DNA of 64,000 nt, from positions 620,001-684,000 of the forward strand of contig NZ_FKIF01000002.1 of NCBI RefSeq assembly GCF_900078705.1. The letters are read 5' to 3'. The stretch's first letter is position 1. The number at the start of each line of letters is the position of its first letter. The notes beneath the pieces were generated by a model that was not told the origin of the DNA, made no database searches, and was given only the letters and a program-made list of their open reading frames with translations. Of this stretch, positions 1 to 9,265 are shown piece by piece. The position numbers were made by a program, and so were the translations under genes. Origin of the DNA: Bordetella ansorpii. Lineage in GTDB: Bacteria; Pseudomonadota; Gammaproteobacteria; Burkholderiales; Burkholderiaceae_B.

Positions 1-1
1 C

Positions 2-667
2 TTCGTGTCGCCGCAGGCCAACTGGCTGATCCTGCGGCACTTCCACCTGGGCGCGCAGGTGCTGGCCTTCATCGCGCGCAATTCGCCGGTGCCCATCACC
101 ACCACGCCGCTGGAACCGCGCGTCATCGCGGACCTGCGCGATGAGATGTTCGTCAAGCATGACTTGAACCTGTTCAACTTCGTGATCCGGCTGAACCAGG
201 CGCTGCGTGACGCGGGCACCGACCTGCATGCGCCCGAGCGGGTCGACTTCTCGATGCTGCGCGATCCGGGCCTGAAGCTGTCGGACATGCCGAACCGGCG
301 CCGCAACTTCCTGGACCTGCAAAGCGCCATCGAACTGTTCACCCCGATGTATCAGCTGCTGCTGACGGACAACGACTTCTGGCGGGCCGCCAATTCGCTG
401 CAGCTGGACGAGACCATCGGCGTGTATGCCGCGCGGCTGATGGGAGCGCCTGAGCACCTGGTCCTGGTCAACAACAAGCATCCGCTGGTGCCGATGTCGA
501 CGCTGCGCGCCGGGCACCGCCTGGTGTTGCATGGCCTGTCGACCGAAATGCTGTACTGCCTGTTGCAGCGCGCACAGGCGGAACAGGCCGAGCGCGACGC
601 TCGGGGCGATACCCGTACGCCCGACGAGGCGCCGCTGGGCGCGCCGATGACGGGCGGTGCGGCCTGA
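2..667 (+). CDS. Unrecognised protein, 3' part only
   Basis: The reading frame is open to the left edge, so this is the C-terminal part of a longer protein; the GTG at 5 is probably internal. The visible 221 residues are mostly soluble and helical, without signal peptide or membrane segment, and end in an Arg/Glu/Ala-rich tail. I do not recognise the family and assign no function. A convergent permease gene follows about 100 bases downstream. The frame has the strong third-position GC bias of its neighbours, which supports it being real coding sequence. Confidence 0.7.
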   Translation, partial: FVSPQANWLILRHFHLGAQVLAFIARNSPVPITTTPLEPRVIADLRDEMFVKHDLNLFNFVIRLNQALRDAGTDLHAPERVDFSMLRDPGLKLSDMPNRRRNFLDLQSAIELFTPMYQLLLTDNDFWRAANSLQLDETIGVYAARLMGAPEHLVLVNNKHPLVPMSTLRAGHRLVLHGLSTEMLYCLLQRAQAEQAERDARGDTRTPDEAPLGAPMTGGAA

Positions 668-729
668 TCGGGGTCGGCGCGGTCCGGTAATCGCGCATAC
701 CCGTGATCCGGCGGCGCGGGATGCCATGG

Positions 730-750
730 GGCGCGCCCGGAAGGCGCGCC
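730..750. terminator. GC hairpin between convergent genes
   Basis: Two copies of the self-complementary octamer GGCGCGCC (730-737 and 743-750) flank the loop CGGAA, in the short gap between two convergent genes. No T-tract follows on either strand, so intrinsic termination is only a guess from position and stem strength. Confidence 0.35.
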
Positions 751-764
751 GTCGAACACCGTGC

Positions 765-2120
765 TCAGGCCGGCGCGTGGCCGCGCCTCAGGAAGTAGAG
801 GGCCGGCACGCCCAGGGCCAGCACGGCCAGGCCCAGCAGTGAGCCCACGCCCGCGTATACCGAACTGGACCACACCAGCCCCGCGCAGGTCAGCGCCAGC
901 AGGATGGGTGTGAGCGGATACAGCGGCACCTTGAAGGGGCGCGGCTGGCTGGGTTCGCGCTGGCGCAGCTTGATCAGCGCCAGCGCCACCAGCATCATGA
1001 ACAGCCAGAACACCGGCGCGGTGTAGGCCACCAGCGCCTGTACCGAGTTTTCGGCGAAGTGGCCGACGGCCACCAGCGCCAGCGTCAGCACGCCCTGGAC
1101 CAGCAGGCCGTTGGTGGGCGACTGGCCGCGCTCGCTCCAGCCCGACAGCTTGCGCAGGCCGGGCAGGTCGCGGCCCAGCGCGTGGTAGACGCGCCCGCCG
1201 GTCAGGATGGTGCCGTTGATGGTGGTCAATGCGCCCCAACTGACCGTCATCGCCAGCAGCACGGCCGCGTACGGGCCAGCCACCAGTTGCATGACCTCGC
1301 TGCCGACCGCCTGCGTGCGCTGCAGGCCGCCCAGGCCGAATATCTGCAGCAACGCAAGATTGACCAGCAGATAGGCGCTCACCACGATGGCGGTGCCGAT
1401 CAGCATGACGCGCACCACGTCGCGCGCGGGGTTGCGCAATTCGCCGCACAGATACGCCGCCTCGTTCCAGCCGCCGTAGGTCAGCAGCACGAAGACCATG
1501 CCCATGCCCAGCGCGCCGGCCAGGCTAGTCTCGATGGGCATGGGCGGCGGGGGCGGCGGCATCTCGGTGCCCAGCGACATCACGCCGGCCACCACGATGG
1601 CGGCCAGCGAAGCCACTTCCAGGCCGGTCAGCAGCAGTTGCAACCGCTTGGATGGCGAGGTGCCGATCATGTTCAGCAGGGTCAGCACGACCACCGATAT
1701 CACCGCGTGGATAGTGACGCCATGCGTGCCCAGCGGCAGCAACTGCTGGGCGTATTCGCCGTAGATGAAAGCCACCGTGGCGATGGCGCCGGTCTGGATG
1801 ACCGTACCGCGCGCCCAGCCGAACAGCATCGCGACGCGCGGCCCCCAGGCCCGGGTGAGATAGTGGTATTCGCCGCCGGAGTCGGGATAGGCCGAGCCCA
1901 GTTCCGCGTAGCACAGGGCGCCGATCAGCATCACCGCACCGCCCGCCAGCCACATGGCGATGTACATCGGCACCGAACCGGCGTTCTGCGCCACCAGGGG
2001 CGGAAAGCCGAAGATGCCGATGCCCATCACCACGCCGACCAGCACGCCCACGCCATCGGTGACCGACATGCCGTGGGAACGATCGGCCGTCGTTGTCGTC
2101 GTCGTCGCGGCGGCCGTCAT
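765..2120 (-). CDS. APC-family amino acid permease
   Basis: A 451-residue integral membrane protein of the amino acid-polyamine-organocation superfamily, expected to import an amino acid or amine across the inner membrane. About twelve hydrophobic segments are visible. The first helix carries the family's unwound glycine motif (VVMGIGIFGFPP), and a CYAELGSAYPDSGGEY stretch follows helix 2. The start at 2120 is chosen because upstream codons look non-coding. The N-terminus then begins with alanines and a run of six threonines from a GTC-type trinucleotide repeat. A loop near the middle holds a run of six prolines. The substrate cannot be read from sequence. It is divergent from the GMC oxidoreductase, so the 380-base gap probably holds promoters for both. 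Confidence 0.85.
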   Translation of the reverse strand: MTAAATTTTTTADRSHGMSVTDGVGVLVGVVMGIGIFGFPPLVAQNAGSVPMYIAMWLAGGAVMLIGALCYAELGSAYPDSGGEYHYLTRAWGPRVAMLFGWARGTVIQTGAIATVAFIYGEYAQQLLPLGTHGVTIHAVISVVVLTLLNMIGTSPSKRLQLLLTGLEVASLAAIVVAGVMSLGTEMPPPPPPMPIETSLAGALGMGMVFVLLTYGGWNEAAYLCGELRNPARDVVRVMLIGTAIVVSAYLLVNLALLQIFGLGGLQRTQAVGSEVMQLVAGPYAAVLLAMTVSWGALTTINGTILTGGRVYHALGRDLPGLRKLSGWSERGQSPTNGLLVQGVLTLALVAVGHFAENSVQALVAYTAPVFWLFMMLVALALIKLRQREPSQPRPFKVPLYPLTPILLALTCAGLVWSSSVYAGVGSLLGLAVLALGVPALYFLRRGHAPA

Positions 2121-2500
2121 GCGGGATACCCCGCGGGGGTTTTCAAGAGGAGGGGGAAGGCAGGCACGGCAGCCGGCCAGGCCGACGTTGGGCAAACAGA
2201 CATCCGACTTTCTCCGGGAGGACGCCCGCATCCTGGTGCTGAACGGACCGGCGGGGCGCGTTTCTGACAACAGACTGAAAAAATCACAGACCGAGCATAC
2301 CGGGGAAAGGTTCAAAAAACAGTTTTCCAATTGGGGGGCATTTCAGCCATCGGGCCGCCGGCATGATCCGGGCGGTAATGACTCTTGCCCGATTCTCCGG
2401 GGATGGCGGGCGGGTTGCGATTGGCAAGCCTGGGGCGCAAGATACGGCGGGACAAAACGACAGACCGCGCCGGCCACTGGCCAGACGCTTCGAGGAGACC
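2121..2500. other. Divergent intergenic region, permease / GMC oxidoreductase
   Basis: This 380-base gap contains no convincing gene. It should hold the promoters of both flanking divergent genes. On the plus strand a weak sigma-70-like pair is visible: TTGCGA at 2415-2420 and AAGATA at 2439-2444, 18 bases apart. No clear operator repeat was seen. Confidence 0.3.
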
Positions 2501-4129
2501 ATGCGCATGACCGCAGACAAGGCGGCGCCGTCCGCAGCCCGTTATGACTACGTGATCGTCGGCGCCGGCACGTCCGGCTGCCTGCTGGCCAACCGCCTGT
2601 CGGCCGATCCGGCCGTGCGGGTGCTGCTGCTGGAGGCGGGCGGCCCGGACAACTGGCACTGGATCCACATCCCGGTGGGTTACCTGTACTGCATCGGCAA
2701 TCCGCGCACCGACTGGTGCTACCGCACCCAGGCCGATCCGGGCCTCGGCGGGCGCAGCCTGGGTTATCCGCGCGGCCGGGTGCTGGGCGGCAGCTCGTCG
2801 ATCAACGGCATGATCTACATGCGCGGCCAGCGCGCCGACTACGACGGCTGGGCGGCGCTGGGCAATCCCGGCTGGAGTTGGGACGACGTGCTGCCGATGT
2901 TCAAGGCCAGCGAGGATCACCACGGCGGCGCCAGCGAGTTCCACGGCTCGGGCGGGCCATGGCGGGTCGAGCGCCAGCGCCTGACCTGGCCATTGCTGGA
3001 CGCGTTCCGCGAGGCGGCGGCCCAGGCGGGCGTGCCGTCCGTCAACGATTTCAATCGCGGCGACAACGAAGGCTGCGACTATTTCGAAGTGAACCAGAAG
3101 CGCGGCGTGCGCTGGAATGCGGCCAAGGCCTTCCTGCGGCCGGTCGCAGGAAGGCCGAACCTGACGGTGGCCACCGGCGCGCAGGTGTCGCGCGTGCTGT
3201 TCGAGGGCCGCCGCGCCGTGGGCGTGCGCTATCGCCAGGGCGAGGGCCCCGAGCAGGACGTCCGGGTGTCCCGCGAGGTGGTGCTGGCCTCGGGCGCCAT
3301 CGGTTCGGCGCAACTGTTGCAGGTGTCGGGCGTGGGGCCGGGGGCGTTGCTGCAGGCGCATGGCATTCCGGTGGTGCACGACCTGCCCGGCGTGGGCGGC
3401 AACCTGCAGGACCATCTGCAATTGCGCCTGGTGTACCGCGTGCGCCGGGCGCGTACCTTGAACATGATGGCGGCCACGTGGTGGGGCAAGGCGGCCATGG
3501 GCCTGCACTATGCCTTTGCGCGAGGCGGCCCGCTCAGCATGGCGCCGTCGCAGCTGGGCGCTTTCGCGCGCACCAGCCCGGATCAGTCACGCGCCAACGT
3601 GCAGTATCACGTGCAGCCCTTGTCGCTGGACAAGTTCGGCGACCCGCTGCACGCTTTCCCGGCCTTCACGGCATCGGTGTGCAATCTGCGGCCCACCAGC
3701 CGCGGACACGTGCGCATCGCGTCGCCGGATCCGCGCGACCCGCCCGAGATCCTGTGCAATTACCTGTCGACCGAGGCCGACCGCAAGGTGGCCGCCGACA
3801 GCATCCGCCTGACGCGCCGCATCGTGGCCCAGCCGGCGCTGGCGCGGTTCGATCCCGAGGAATACCGGCCCGGCCCGCAATGGCAGACCGATGCCGACCT
3901 GGCCCAGGCCGCCAGCGAGATCGGCACGACGATCTTCCATCCCGTGGGCACCTGCAAGATGGGCAGCGACGCGCAGGCAGTGGTGGACGCGCAACTGCGT
4001 GTGCACGGCGTGGAGGGCCTGCGGGTGATCGATGCGTCGATCATGCCGACGATCACGTCGGGGAACACGAATTCGCCGACGTTGATGATCGCAGAGAAGG
4101 GGGCGCGGCTGTTGCGGCAGGTTCAGTGA
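2501..4129 (+). CDS. GMC-family FAD-dependent oxidoreductase (choline dehydrogenase-like)
   Basis: A 542-residue flavoprotein of the glucose-methanol-choline family, which oxidises alcohols to aldehydes using bound FAD. Near the N-terminus is the dinucleotide-binding motif [14 protein letters not shown] with the acidic end of strand 2 (LLLEAGGP). GMC signature 1 follows ([19 protein letters not shown]). The C-terminal part carries HPVGTCKMG, with the likely catalytic histidine, and [15 protein letters not shown]. Length is typical. A GAGGAG at 2492-2497 suits either ATG 2501 or, with better spacing, ATG 2507. The substrate is unknown: no betaine aldehyde dehydrogenase or BetI-type regulator sits nearby, so betA is not claimed. 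Its stop overlaps the 3' end of the convergent hicB by 7 bases. Confidence 0.9.
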   Translation: MRMTADKAAPSAARYDYVIVGAGTSGCLLANRLSADPAVRVLLLEAGGPDNWHWIHIPVGYLYCIGNPRTDWCYRTQADPGLGGRSLGYPRGRVLGGSSSINGMIYMRGQRADYDGWAALGNPGWSWDDVLPMFKASEDHHGGASEFHGSGGPWRVERQRLTWPLLDAFREAAAQAGVPSVNDFNRGDNEGCDYFEVNQKRGVRWNAAKAFLRPVAGRPNLTVATGAQVSRVLFEGRRAVGVRYRQGEGPEQDVRVSREVVLASGAIGSAQLLQVSGVGPGALLQAHGIPVVHDLPGVGGNLQDHLQLRLVYRVRRARTLNMMAATWWGKAAMGLHYAFARGGPLSMAPSQLGAFARTSPDQSRANVQYHVQPLSLDKFGDPLHAFPAFTASVCNLRPTSRGHVRIASPDPRDPPEILCNYLSTEADRKVAADSIRLTRRIVAQPALARFDPEEYRPGPQWQTDADLAQAASEIGTTIFHPVGTCKMGSDAQAVVDAQLRVHGVEGLRVIDASIMPTITSGNTNSPTLMIAEKGARLLRQVQ

Positions 4130-4518
4130 CTTAATGCCATATGGGCGATGTAGCCCGAGCGTGTCTCTCCCGCGGCGCGGGCCTTGGCGTCGATCCGCGC
4201 CAGAATGCGTCGGGGCAGGGTGATGTTGATGCGCTCGACGGTTTCGTCCATGACGGCAGGATCGATTCCCACGATGGCCCATACCCAACCCGCGAATTCG
4301 GGATTGGCGGCCTGCAAGTCTGTGATGCGGCTTGGCATGGGGACGGGGTCGCCGCTGTCCAATGCGGTTTCGATCCACAGGCCGATCGCTTCCTTTGCAT
4401 TCTCGATGGCTTGGTCGATGCCGTCATCGGCCGCTGAAAAGCAGCCTGGCAAGTCCGGCACGACGACGCCCCAAGCCTGGGTATCGTTTCCCGGTTCGAT
4501 CGCGATGGGGTATTTCAT
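4123..4518 (-). CDS. hicB: HicB-family antitoxin
   Basis: A 131-residue antitoxin of the HicAB type II toxin-antitoxin family. Residues 1-60 form the degraded-RNase-H-like HicB fold, recognisable from the pattern AWGVVVPDLPGCFSAADDG followed by an alanine-rich helix. The C-terminus (ERINITLPRRILARIDAKAR) looks like a ribbon-helix-helix DNA-binding segment, as in HicB proteins that repress their own operon. It lies downstream of the hicA remnant in the usual hicA-hicB order, about 45 bases away. Its frame is intact although its toxin partner is broken, so it is probably an orphan antitoxin or a remaining repressor. Confidence 0.88.
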   Translation of the reverse strand: MKYPIAIEPGNDTQAWGVVVPDLPGCFSAADDGIDQAIENAKEAIGLWIETALDSGDPVPMPSRITDLQAANPEFAGWVWAIVGIDPAVMDETVERINITLPRRILARIDAKARAAGETRSGYIAHMALSH

Positions 4519-4561
4519 TGCGCGCCTTTGGGTTTGTCCGGCACCTTGAAGGATGGGCCGT

Positions 4562-4745
4562 CTATTTCAAGCCGGCCTGCTTCAGCAGTTTGTCGACCAG
4601 CCCGAGACCGAGTTCCTTCTTTGGATGCGGCACACTGAGGTGTGCCCGGCTTGGCTGGATGCGAATAAACATGGTGCGAACCCTTGGTGCCGCGCAGGAT
4701 CCAGCCATCGCGTTCAAGCGCCTTGATAAGTTGCCTGCTGTTCCT
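4562..4745 (-). pseudogene. hicA: Broken hicA toxin gene (lost start codon plus frameshift)
   Basis: Two adjacent frames together spell a typical 60-residue HicA mRNA interferase. Reading down from 4745, one frame gives NSRQLIKALERDGWILRG and then TKGSHHVYSHPAKPG. After an extra base near 4641-4643 the other frame gives HLSVPHPKKELGLGLVDKLL to the stop at 4562. HicA proteins usually begin MNSRQL; here the codon at the Met position is AGG (4745-4743) and an in-frame TGA lies a few codons upstream. The catalytic histidine of the GSHH motif is kept. The toxin should not be made as one protein. Both lesions would have to be sequencing errors for the gene to be intact, which is unlikely. Confidence 0.82.
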
Positions 4746-4772
4746 GAGGCGTCTGGCAGGGCGTCATTTATG

Positions 4773-4789
4773 GTGTGTATTGTACACAC
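4773..4789. promoter_or_regulatory. Palindromic operator candidate upstream of hicA-hicB
   Basis: GTGTGTA (4773-4779) and TACACAC (4783-4789) form a perfect 7-base inverted repeat with a 3-base spacer, 28 bases upstream of the hicA start position. On the minus strand a good -10 hexamer TACAAT (4784-4779) lies inside the palindrome, so a bound repressor would block RNA polymerase. HicB antitoxins are known to autoregulate through such palindromes. The assignment to HicB is inferred from position. Confidence 0.55.
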
Positions 4790-4916
4790 TGATGGGGTGT
4801 CCGCGTCCTTTTCGGTCATGGCGTTGCGCTGTCTGGATGATCCGCATTTGTGACTGCTATAGTCCGACCCAAAACCGCGCACGGGCGCGGCCCCGCACAC
4901 AAATCAGACTCCCGGC

Positions 4917-6194
4917 ATGCCCCAGACCATAGAAATCGTGGCGACAGCCCTGTTCGCCGTTGCTGTTCTTCACACATTCTCCGTGTCGTTCTTCGCGCGC
5001 CTTGCGCACCGCAATGGCCCGCACGCGGGCATCTGGCACATGCTGTCCGAGGTCGAGGCGGTGTTCGGCGTCTGGGCCTTCGTGCTGCTGGTCTGCATGG
5101 CGCTGCTGGGCGGCACGCACAGCGCCATCGAGTACATGGACACGCGCAACTTCACCGAGCCGCTGTTCGTGTTCGCCATCATGGTGGTGGCCGCCAGCCG
5201 GCCCATCCTCGAAATGGTCAGCATCCTGCTGCGCGCGGCGGCGCGGCTTCTGCCGGTGCGCCGGGAACTGTCCACGTTCTTCGTGGTGATGGCGCTGGTG
5301 CCGCTGGGCGGCTCGTTCATCACCGAACCGGCCGCGATGACGCTGGCCGCGCTGCTGCTGCGTGACGGCTATTTCCGCGTGTCGGGCCGCGCCGGGTTCA
5401 AATACCTGACGCTGGGCGTGCTGTTCGTCAACGTGTCGATCGGCGGCGTGCTGACGGCCTATGCCGCACCGCCCGTGCTGATGGTGGCCAGCACTTTCGG
5501 TTGGGATACGGCTTTCATGGCCCAGCATTTCGGCTGGCGCGCGGCCGTGGCCGTGGTGGTCAATGCCCTCGTCCTGACGCTGGTCTGCCGCGCGGCGTTG
5601 CTGGAGGGCTCGGTGGGCACAGGCAAGGGCGTGGATGCGGACGACGGCGACAAGTCCCGGGCGCCCGTGCCGGCCTGGGTCATGCTGATGCACCTGCTCT
5701 TTCTGGCCGGCGTCGTGCTGACGGCCCACCATCCCGCCGTCTTCCTGGGCCTGTTGATGTTGTTCATCGGGTTTGCAGAGGGCTACAAGCGTCACCAGAA
5801 CCGCCTGCTGATCAAGGAAGGCCTGATGGTCGGTTTCTTCCTGGCGGGCCTGGTGGTGCTGGGCGGCCTGCAGAAATGGTGGCTGCAGGACCTGCTGGGC
5901 GGCCTGTCGCCCCTGGTGCTGTTCGGCGGCGCCACGGCGCTGACGGCCATCACCGACAACGCCGCGCTGACCTATCTGGGTTCGCTGGTCGAAGGCACCA
6001 ATGACGTCTGGCGCTACATGCTGGTGGCCGGCGCGGTCACGGGCGGCGGCCTGACCGTGATCGCCAATGCGCCCAATCCGGCCGGGTTCTCCATCCTGAA
6101 GAACCACTTCCCGGACGGCAGCATCTCGCCCGGGCGGCTGTTCGTGTGCGCATTGGCCCCCACGGCGGTGGCCTCCGTGATGTTCCTGGTTTAG
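4917..6194 (+). CDS. Putative Na+/H+ antiporter (Na_H_antiport_3 family)
   Basis: A 425-residue polytopic membrane protein with ten or more hydrophobic segments. The overall pattern, including FVVMALVPLGGSFITEPAAM around residues 120-140 and ATALTAITDNAALTYLGSLV near residue 350, fits the uncharacterised putative Na+/H+ antiporter family distantly related to NhaD. The two motifs, with an acidic residue beside small residues in broken helices, resemble the ion-binding repeats of ion-transporter folds. Expected role is sodium or proton exchange at the inner membrane; direction and ion are not readable. It is a single gene, with a -10-like TATAGT at 4858-4863 but no good -35. Confidence 0.8.
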   Translation: MPQTIEIVATALFAVAVLHTFSVSFFARLAHRNGPHAGIWHMLSEVEAVFGVWAFVLLVCMALLGGTHSAIEYMDTRNFTEPLFVFAIMVVAASRPILEMVSILLRAAARLLPVRRELSTFFVVMALVPLGGSFITEPAAMTLAALLLRDGYFRVSGRAGFKYLTLGVLFVNVSIGGVLTAYAAPPVLMVASTFGWDTAFMAQHFGWRAAVAVVVNALVLTLVCRAALLEGSVGTGKGVDADDGDKSRAPVPAWVMLMHLLFLAGVVLTAHHPAVFLGLLMLFIGFAEGYKRHQNRLLIKEGLMVGFFLAGLVVLGGLQKWWLQDLLGGLSPLVLFGGATALTAITDNAALTYLGSLVEGTNDVWRYMLVAGAVTGGGLTVIANAPNPAGFSILKNHFPDGSISPGRLFVCALAPTAVASVMFLV

Positions 6195-6382
6195 GCCGGG
6201 CTTTGTAACCGGGCGGGGCATCGGCGCGACTGCCGATACCGGCGTAAAGGCCTTGTCCGAATCTTCGGGCTAAAATTCCCGACTTGCCGTGATTTTTCCG
6301 GCTGTCCCGTCCGCGCGCCCGCGCTTGCCCCGCCTGTCGGCCGGCGGCACCGGGCGCCAGGCTTTCCGCAAGTGTTCGTCCA

Positions 6383-6694
6383 ATGCCCATCTACGCTTAC
6401 AAATGCACCGCGTGCGGCCATGCCGAAGACGTGCTGCAGAAAATGTCCGATGCTCCGCTGACCGTCTGCCCGTCCTGCGGCCAGGCGGCCTACGCCAAGC
6501 AGGTCACCGCCGCCGGCTTCCAGTTGAAGGGCTCGGGTTGGTACGTGACCGACTTCCGGGGCAACGGCTCGCAGCCGCCCGCCGCCAAGCCGGCGTCCGA
6601 TGGCGGTGCCGCCGCGCCCGCCGCCGCACCGGCTGCCCCGGCCGCCGCACCCGCGGCGCCCGCCACGCCGGCCCCCTCGTCGTCCTCGACCTGA
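6383..6694 (+). CDS. FmdB-family zinc ribbon protein
   Basis: A 103-residue protein whose first 45 residues form the FmdB/CxxC zinc ribbon. It starts MPIYAYKCTACGH and has a second cysteine pair in CPSCG. The rest is a low-complexity Ala/Pro tail ending in serines. FmdB was named as a putative regulator of formamidase, but the general role of the family is unknown. The gene sits directly before a DUF502 membrane protein and aspS, an order often seen in betaproteobacteria. Its stop overlaps the next start by one base (TGATG at 6692-6696), implying translational coupling. Confidence 0.85.
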   Translation: MPIYAYKCTACGHAEDVLQKMSDAPLTVCPSCGQAAYAKQVTAAGFQLKGSGWYVTDFRGNGSQPPAAKPASDGGAAAPAAAPAAPAAAPAAPATPAPSSSST

Positions 6695-7365
6695 TGGCCG
6701 GGCGCAGCGGCATGTTCAAGAAGTACTTCATCACCGGCCTGCTGGTCTGGGTGCCCCTGGCCATCACCATCTGGGTGCTGAGCCTGCTGGTCACCACGCT
6801 GGAAGGCTTCGTGCCCGGCTTCCTGACCGCGCAGTCGCTGTTCGGCGTCGACATCCCCGGCTTCGGCTTCGTGCTGGTCATCCTGGTGGTGCTGGGCACG
6901 GGCGTGCTGGCCGCCAACCTGCTGGGCCGCAGCCTGCTCGAACAATGGGAGCGCCTCTTGGGCCGCATCCCGCTGGTGCGCTCCATCTACAACTCGGTCA
7001 AGCAGGTCAGCGACACCGTGCTGGCCCCCAACGGCCGCGCGTTCCGCCAGGCCGTGCTCATCCAGTACCCGCGCGCCGGCTCGTGGACCATCGCGTTCCT
7101 TACCGGCGCGCCCAGCGGCGAGGTGGCCTCGTACCTGCCAGGCGAACACCTGAGCGTGTACATCCCCACCACGCCGAACCCCACCTCGGGCTTCTTCCTG
7201 ATGATGCCGCGCGACCAGGTGGTCGAGCTGCAGATGTCGGTCGACGCGGCCTTGAAGTACATCGTATCGATGGGCGTCGTGGCCCCGCCGCCGCAGTCCG
7301 GCGTGCCGCCCGAGTCCGTCCCGCCGGTTCCCGGAGCGCCCGCCGCGCCCCGCGCCGAACCCTGA
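6694..7365 (+). CDS. DUF502-family inner membrane protein
   Basis: A 223-residue protein with two N-terminal hydrophobic segments (about residues 12-35 and 55-80) followed by a soluble domain. The run PLVRSIYNSVKQVSDTV near residue 95 is the most recognisable DUF502 signature. A Pro-rich tail closes it. The family is widespread but of unknown function. ATG 6694 overlaps the fmdB stop; ATG 6712 (MFKKYF) is an alternative start matching the usual family N-terminus. It probably forms an operon with fmdB and aspS. Confidence 0.85.
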   Translation: MAGRSGMFKKYFITGLLVWVPLAITIWVLSLLVTTLEGFVPGFLTAQSLFGVDIPGFGFVLVILVVLGTGVLAANLLGRSLLEQWERLLGRIPLVRSIYNSVKQVSDTVLAPNGRAFRQAVLIQYPRAGSWTIAFLTGAPSGEVASYLPGEHLSVYIPTTPNPTSGFFLMMPRDQVVELQMSVDAALKYIVSMGVVAPPPQSGVPPESVPPVPGAPAAPRAEP

Positions 7366-7410
7366 TCCCACTGCTACGCTGAACAAGTTCATATACGGAG
7401 TCATCCCGCA

Positions 7411-9201
7411 ATGCGTACCTGCTACACCGGCCAGGTTTGTCGTGACCATCTCGGCCAGACCGTCACCCTGAATGGTTGGGTGAACCGCCGCCGCGACCAC
7501 GGCGGGGTCATCTTCATCGACATGCGCGACCGCGCCGGCCTGGCCCAGATCGTGTTCGATCCGGACAATGCCGAAGCCTTCGGCACCGCCGAGCGCCTGC
7601 GCAACGAGTTCTGCATCCGCATCACCGGCCTGGTGCGCGAGCGTCCCGCCGGCACGGCCAACGCCGAGCTGGCCTCGGGCGAAGTCGAAGTGCTGTGCCA
7701 GGAAGTCGAGATCCTGAACGCGTCGGTCACGCCGCCGTTCCAGCTGGACGACGACAACCTGTCCGAGACCACCCGCCTGACGCACCGCGTGCTGGACCTG
7801 CGCCGTCCGCAGATGCAGCGCAACCTGATGCTGCGCTACCGCGTGTCGATCGAAGTGCGCAAGTTCCTGGACGAGCTGGGCTTCGTCGACATCGAAACGC
7901 CGATGCTGACCAAGAGCACGCCCGAGGGCGCGCGCGACTACCTGGTGCCCTCGCGCGTCAACGCCGGCCACTTCTTCGCGCTGCCGCAGTCGCCGCAGCT
8001 GTTCAAGCAGATGCTGATGGTGTCGGGCTTCGACCGCTACTACCAGATCACCAAGTGCTTCCGCGACGAAGACCTGCGCGCCGACCGCCAGCCCGAATTC
8101 ACCCAGATCGACTGCGAAACCTCGTTCCTGAACGAATTCGAGATCCGCGAGATCTTCGAAGGCATGATCCGCCACGTCTTCAAGGTCGTGCAGAACGTCG
8201 ACCTGCCGGCGCCGTTCCCGCAGATGACCTGGACCGAAGCCATGCAGCGCTACGGTTCGGACAAGCCCGACATGCGCGTCAACCTCGAATTCACCGACAT
8301 CACCGACGTGATGGGCGATGTGGAATTCAAGGTGTTCGCCTCGGCCGCCACCACCGCCGGCAGCCGCGTCGTCGCGCTGCGCGTGCCGGGCGGCGCGTCC
8401 ATGCCCCGCAGCGAAATCGATGCCTACACCCAATTCGTGGGCATCTACGGCGCCAAGGGCCTGGCCTACATCAAGGTCAACGAAACGGCCAAGGGCCGCG
8501 ACGGCCTGCAATCGCCCATCGTCAAGAACATCCATGACGCCGCGATCGCCGAGCTGCTCAAGCGCACCGGCGCGCAGGACGGCGACATCCTTTTCTTCGG
8601 CGCCGACCGCGAGAAGGTCGTCAACGACGCCATCGGCGCGCTGCGCGTGAAGATCGGCCACAGCGAATTCGGCAAGAAGACCGGCCTGTTCACGGCCGGC
8701 TGGAAGCCGCTGTGGGTCATCGACTTCCCGATGTTCGAATACGACGAGGAAGAAGGCCGCTACACCGCTGCCCACCACCCCTTCACCAGCCCCAAGGACG
8801 GCCACGAGGACTTCCTGCAGACCGATCCGGGCCAGGCGTACGCCAAGGCCTACGACATGGTGCTCAACGGCTGGGAAATCGGCGGCGGCTCGGTCCGTAT
8901 CCACCGCGAGGAAGTGCAGAGCAAGGTGTTCCGCGCCCTGAAGATCGGCGCCGAGGAAGCCCGGGAGAAGTTCGGCTTCCTGCTGGACGCCCTGCAGTAC
9001 GGCGCGCCGCCCCACGGCGGCATCGCCTTCGGCCTGGACCGCATCATCACCATGATGGCCGGCGCCGAGTCGATCCGTGACGTCATCGCCTTCCCCAAGA
9101 CGCAGCGCGCCCAGGACCTGCTGACCCAGGCCCCGTCCGCCGTCGACGAGAAGCAACTGCGCGAGCTGCACATCCGCCTGCGCAACGTCGAAGCGAAGTA
9201 A
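7411..9201 (+). CDS. aspS: Aspartyl-tRNA synthetase
   Basis: A 596-residue class II aminoacyl-tRNA synthetase that charges tRNA-Asp, and possibly tRNA-Asn, with aspartate. The N-terminal OB-fold anticodon-binding domain (MRTCYTG, then [21 protein letters not shown]) occupies about residues 1-110. Class II motif 2 is seen at [18 protein letters not shown], and motif 3 at [13 protein letters not shown] near the C-terminus. The long bacterial form with an inserted GAD domain (about residues 290-420) accounts for the length. It follows the DUF502 gene by 45 bases. The start is supported by the canonical N-terminus. Confidence 0.98.
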   Translation: MRTCYTGQVCRDHLGQTVTLNGWVNRRRDHGGVIFIDMRDRAGLAQIVFDPDNAEAFGTAERLRNEFCIRITGLVRERPAGTANAELASGEVEVLCQEVEILNASVTPPFQLDDDNLSETTRLTHRVLDLRRPQMQRNLMLRYRVSIEVRKFLDELGFVDIETPMLTKSTPEGARDYLVPSRVNAGHFFALPQSPQLFKQMLMVSGFDRYYQITKCFRDEDLRADRQPEFTQIDCETSFLNEFEIREIFEGMIRHVFKVVQNVDLPAPFPQMTWTEAMQRYGSDKPDMRVNLEFTDITDVMGDVEFKVFASAATTAGSRVVALRVPGGASMPRSEIDAYTQFVGIYGAKGLAYIKVNETAKGRDGLQSPIVKNIHDAAIAELLKRTGAQDGDILFFGADREKVVNDAIGALRVKIGHSEFGKKTGLFTAGWKPLWVIDFPMFEYDEEEGRYTAAHHPFTSPKDGHEDFLQTDPGQAYAKAYDMVLNGWEIGGGSVRIHREEVQSKVFRALKIGAEEAREKFGFLLDALQYGAPPHGGIAFGLDRIITMMAGAESIRDVIAFPKTQRAQDLLTQAPSAVDEKQLRELHIRLRNVEAK

Positions 9202-9208
9202 GCCGCGT

Positions 9209-9234
9209 GGCGGCCGCCCACCGGGGTGGCCGCC
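9209..9234 (+). terminator. GC-rich hairpin after aspS
   Basis: GGCGGCC (9209-9215) pairs with GGCCGCC (9228-9234) across a 12-base GC-rich loop, a few bases after the aspS stop. There is no U-tract, so it may only be an attenuating or RNA-stabilising hairpin. Confidence 0.3.
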
Positions 9235-9265
9235 GTCCCGTGGTCAAGAAGGGCGCCGTACTGCC

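Noticed and set aside
2363-4129. Naming the GMC oxidoreductase betA
   Set aside because: The fold is certain but there is no betB, betI or choline transporter nearby, and GMC enzymes of this size have many substrates.
6490-9171. 893-codon open frame on the minus strand opposite aspS
   Set aside because: It is His/Gln/Ala-rich with no recognisable domain and lies antisense to the clear DUF502 and aspS genes. Long antisense frames are expected at this GC content.
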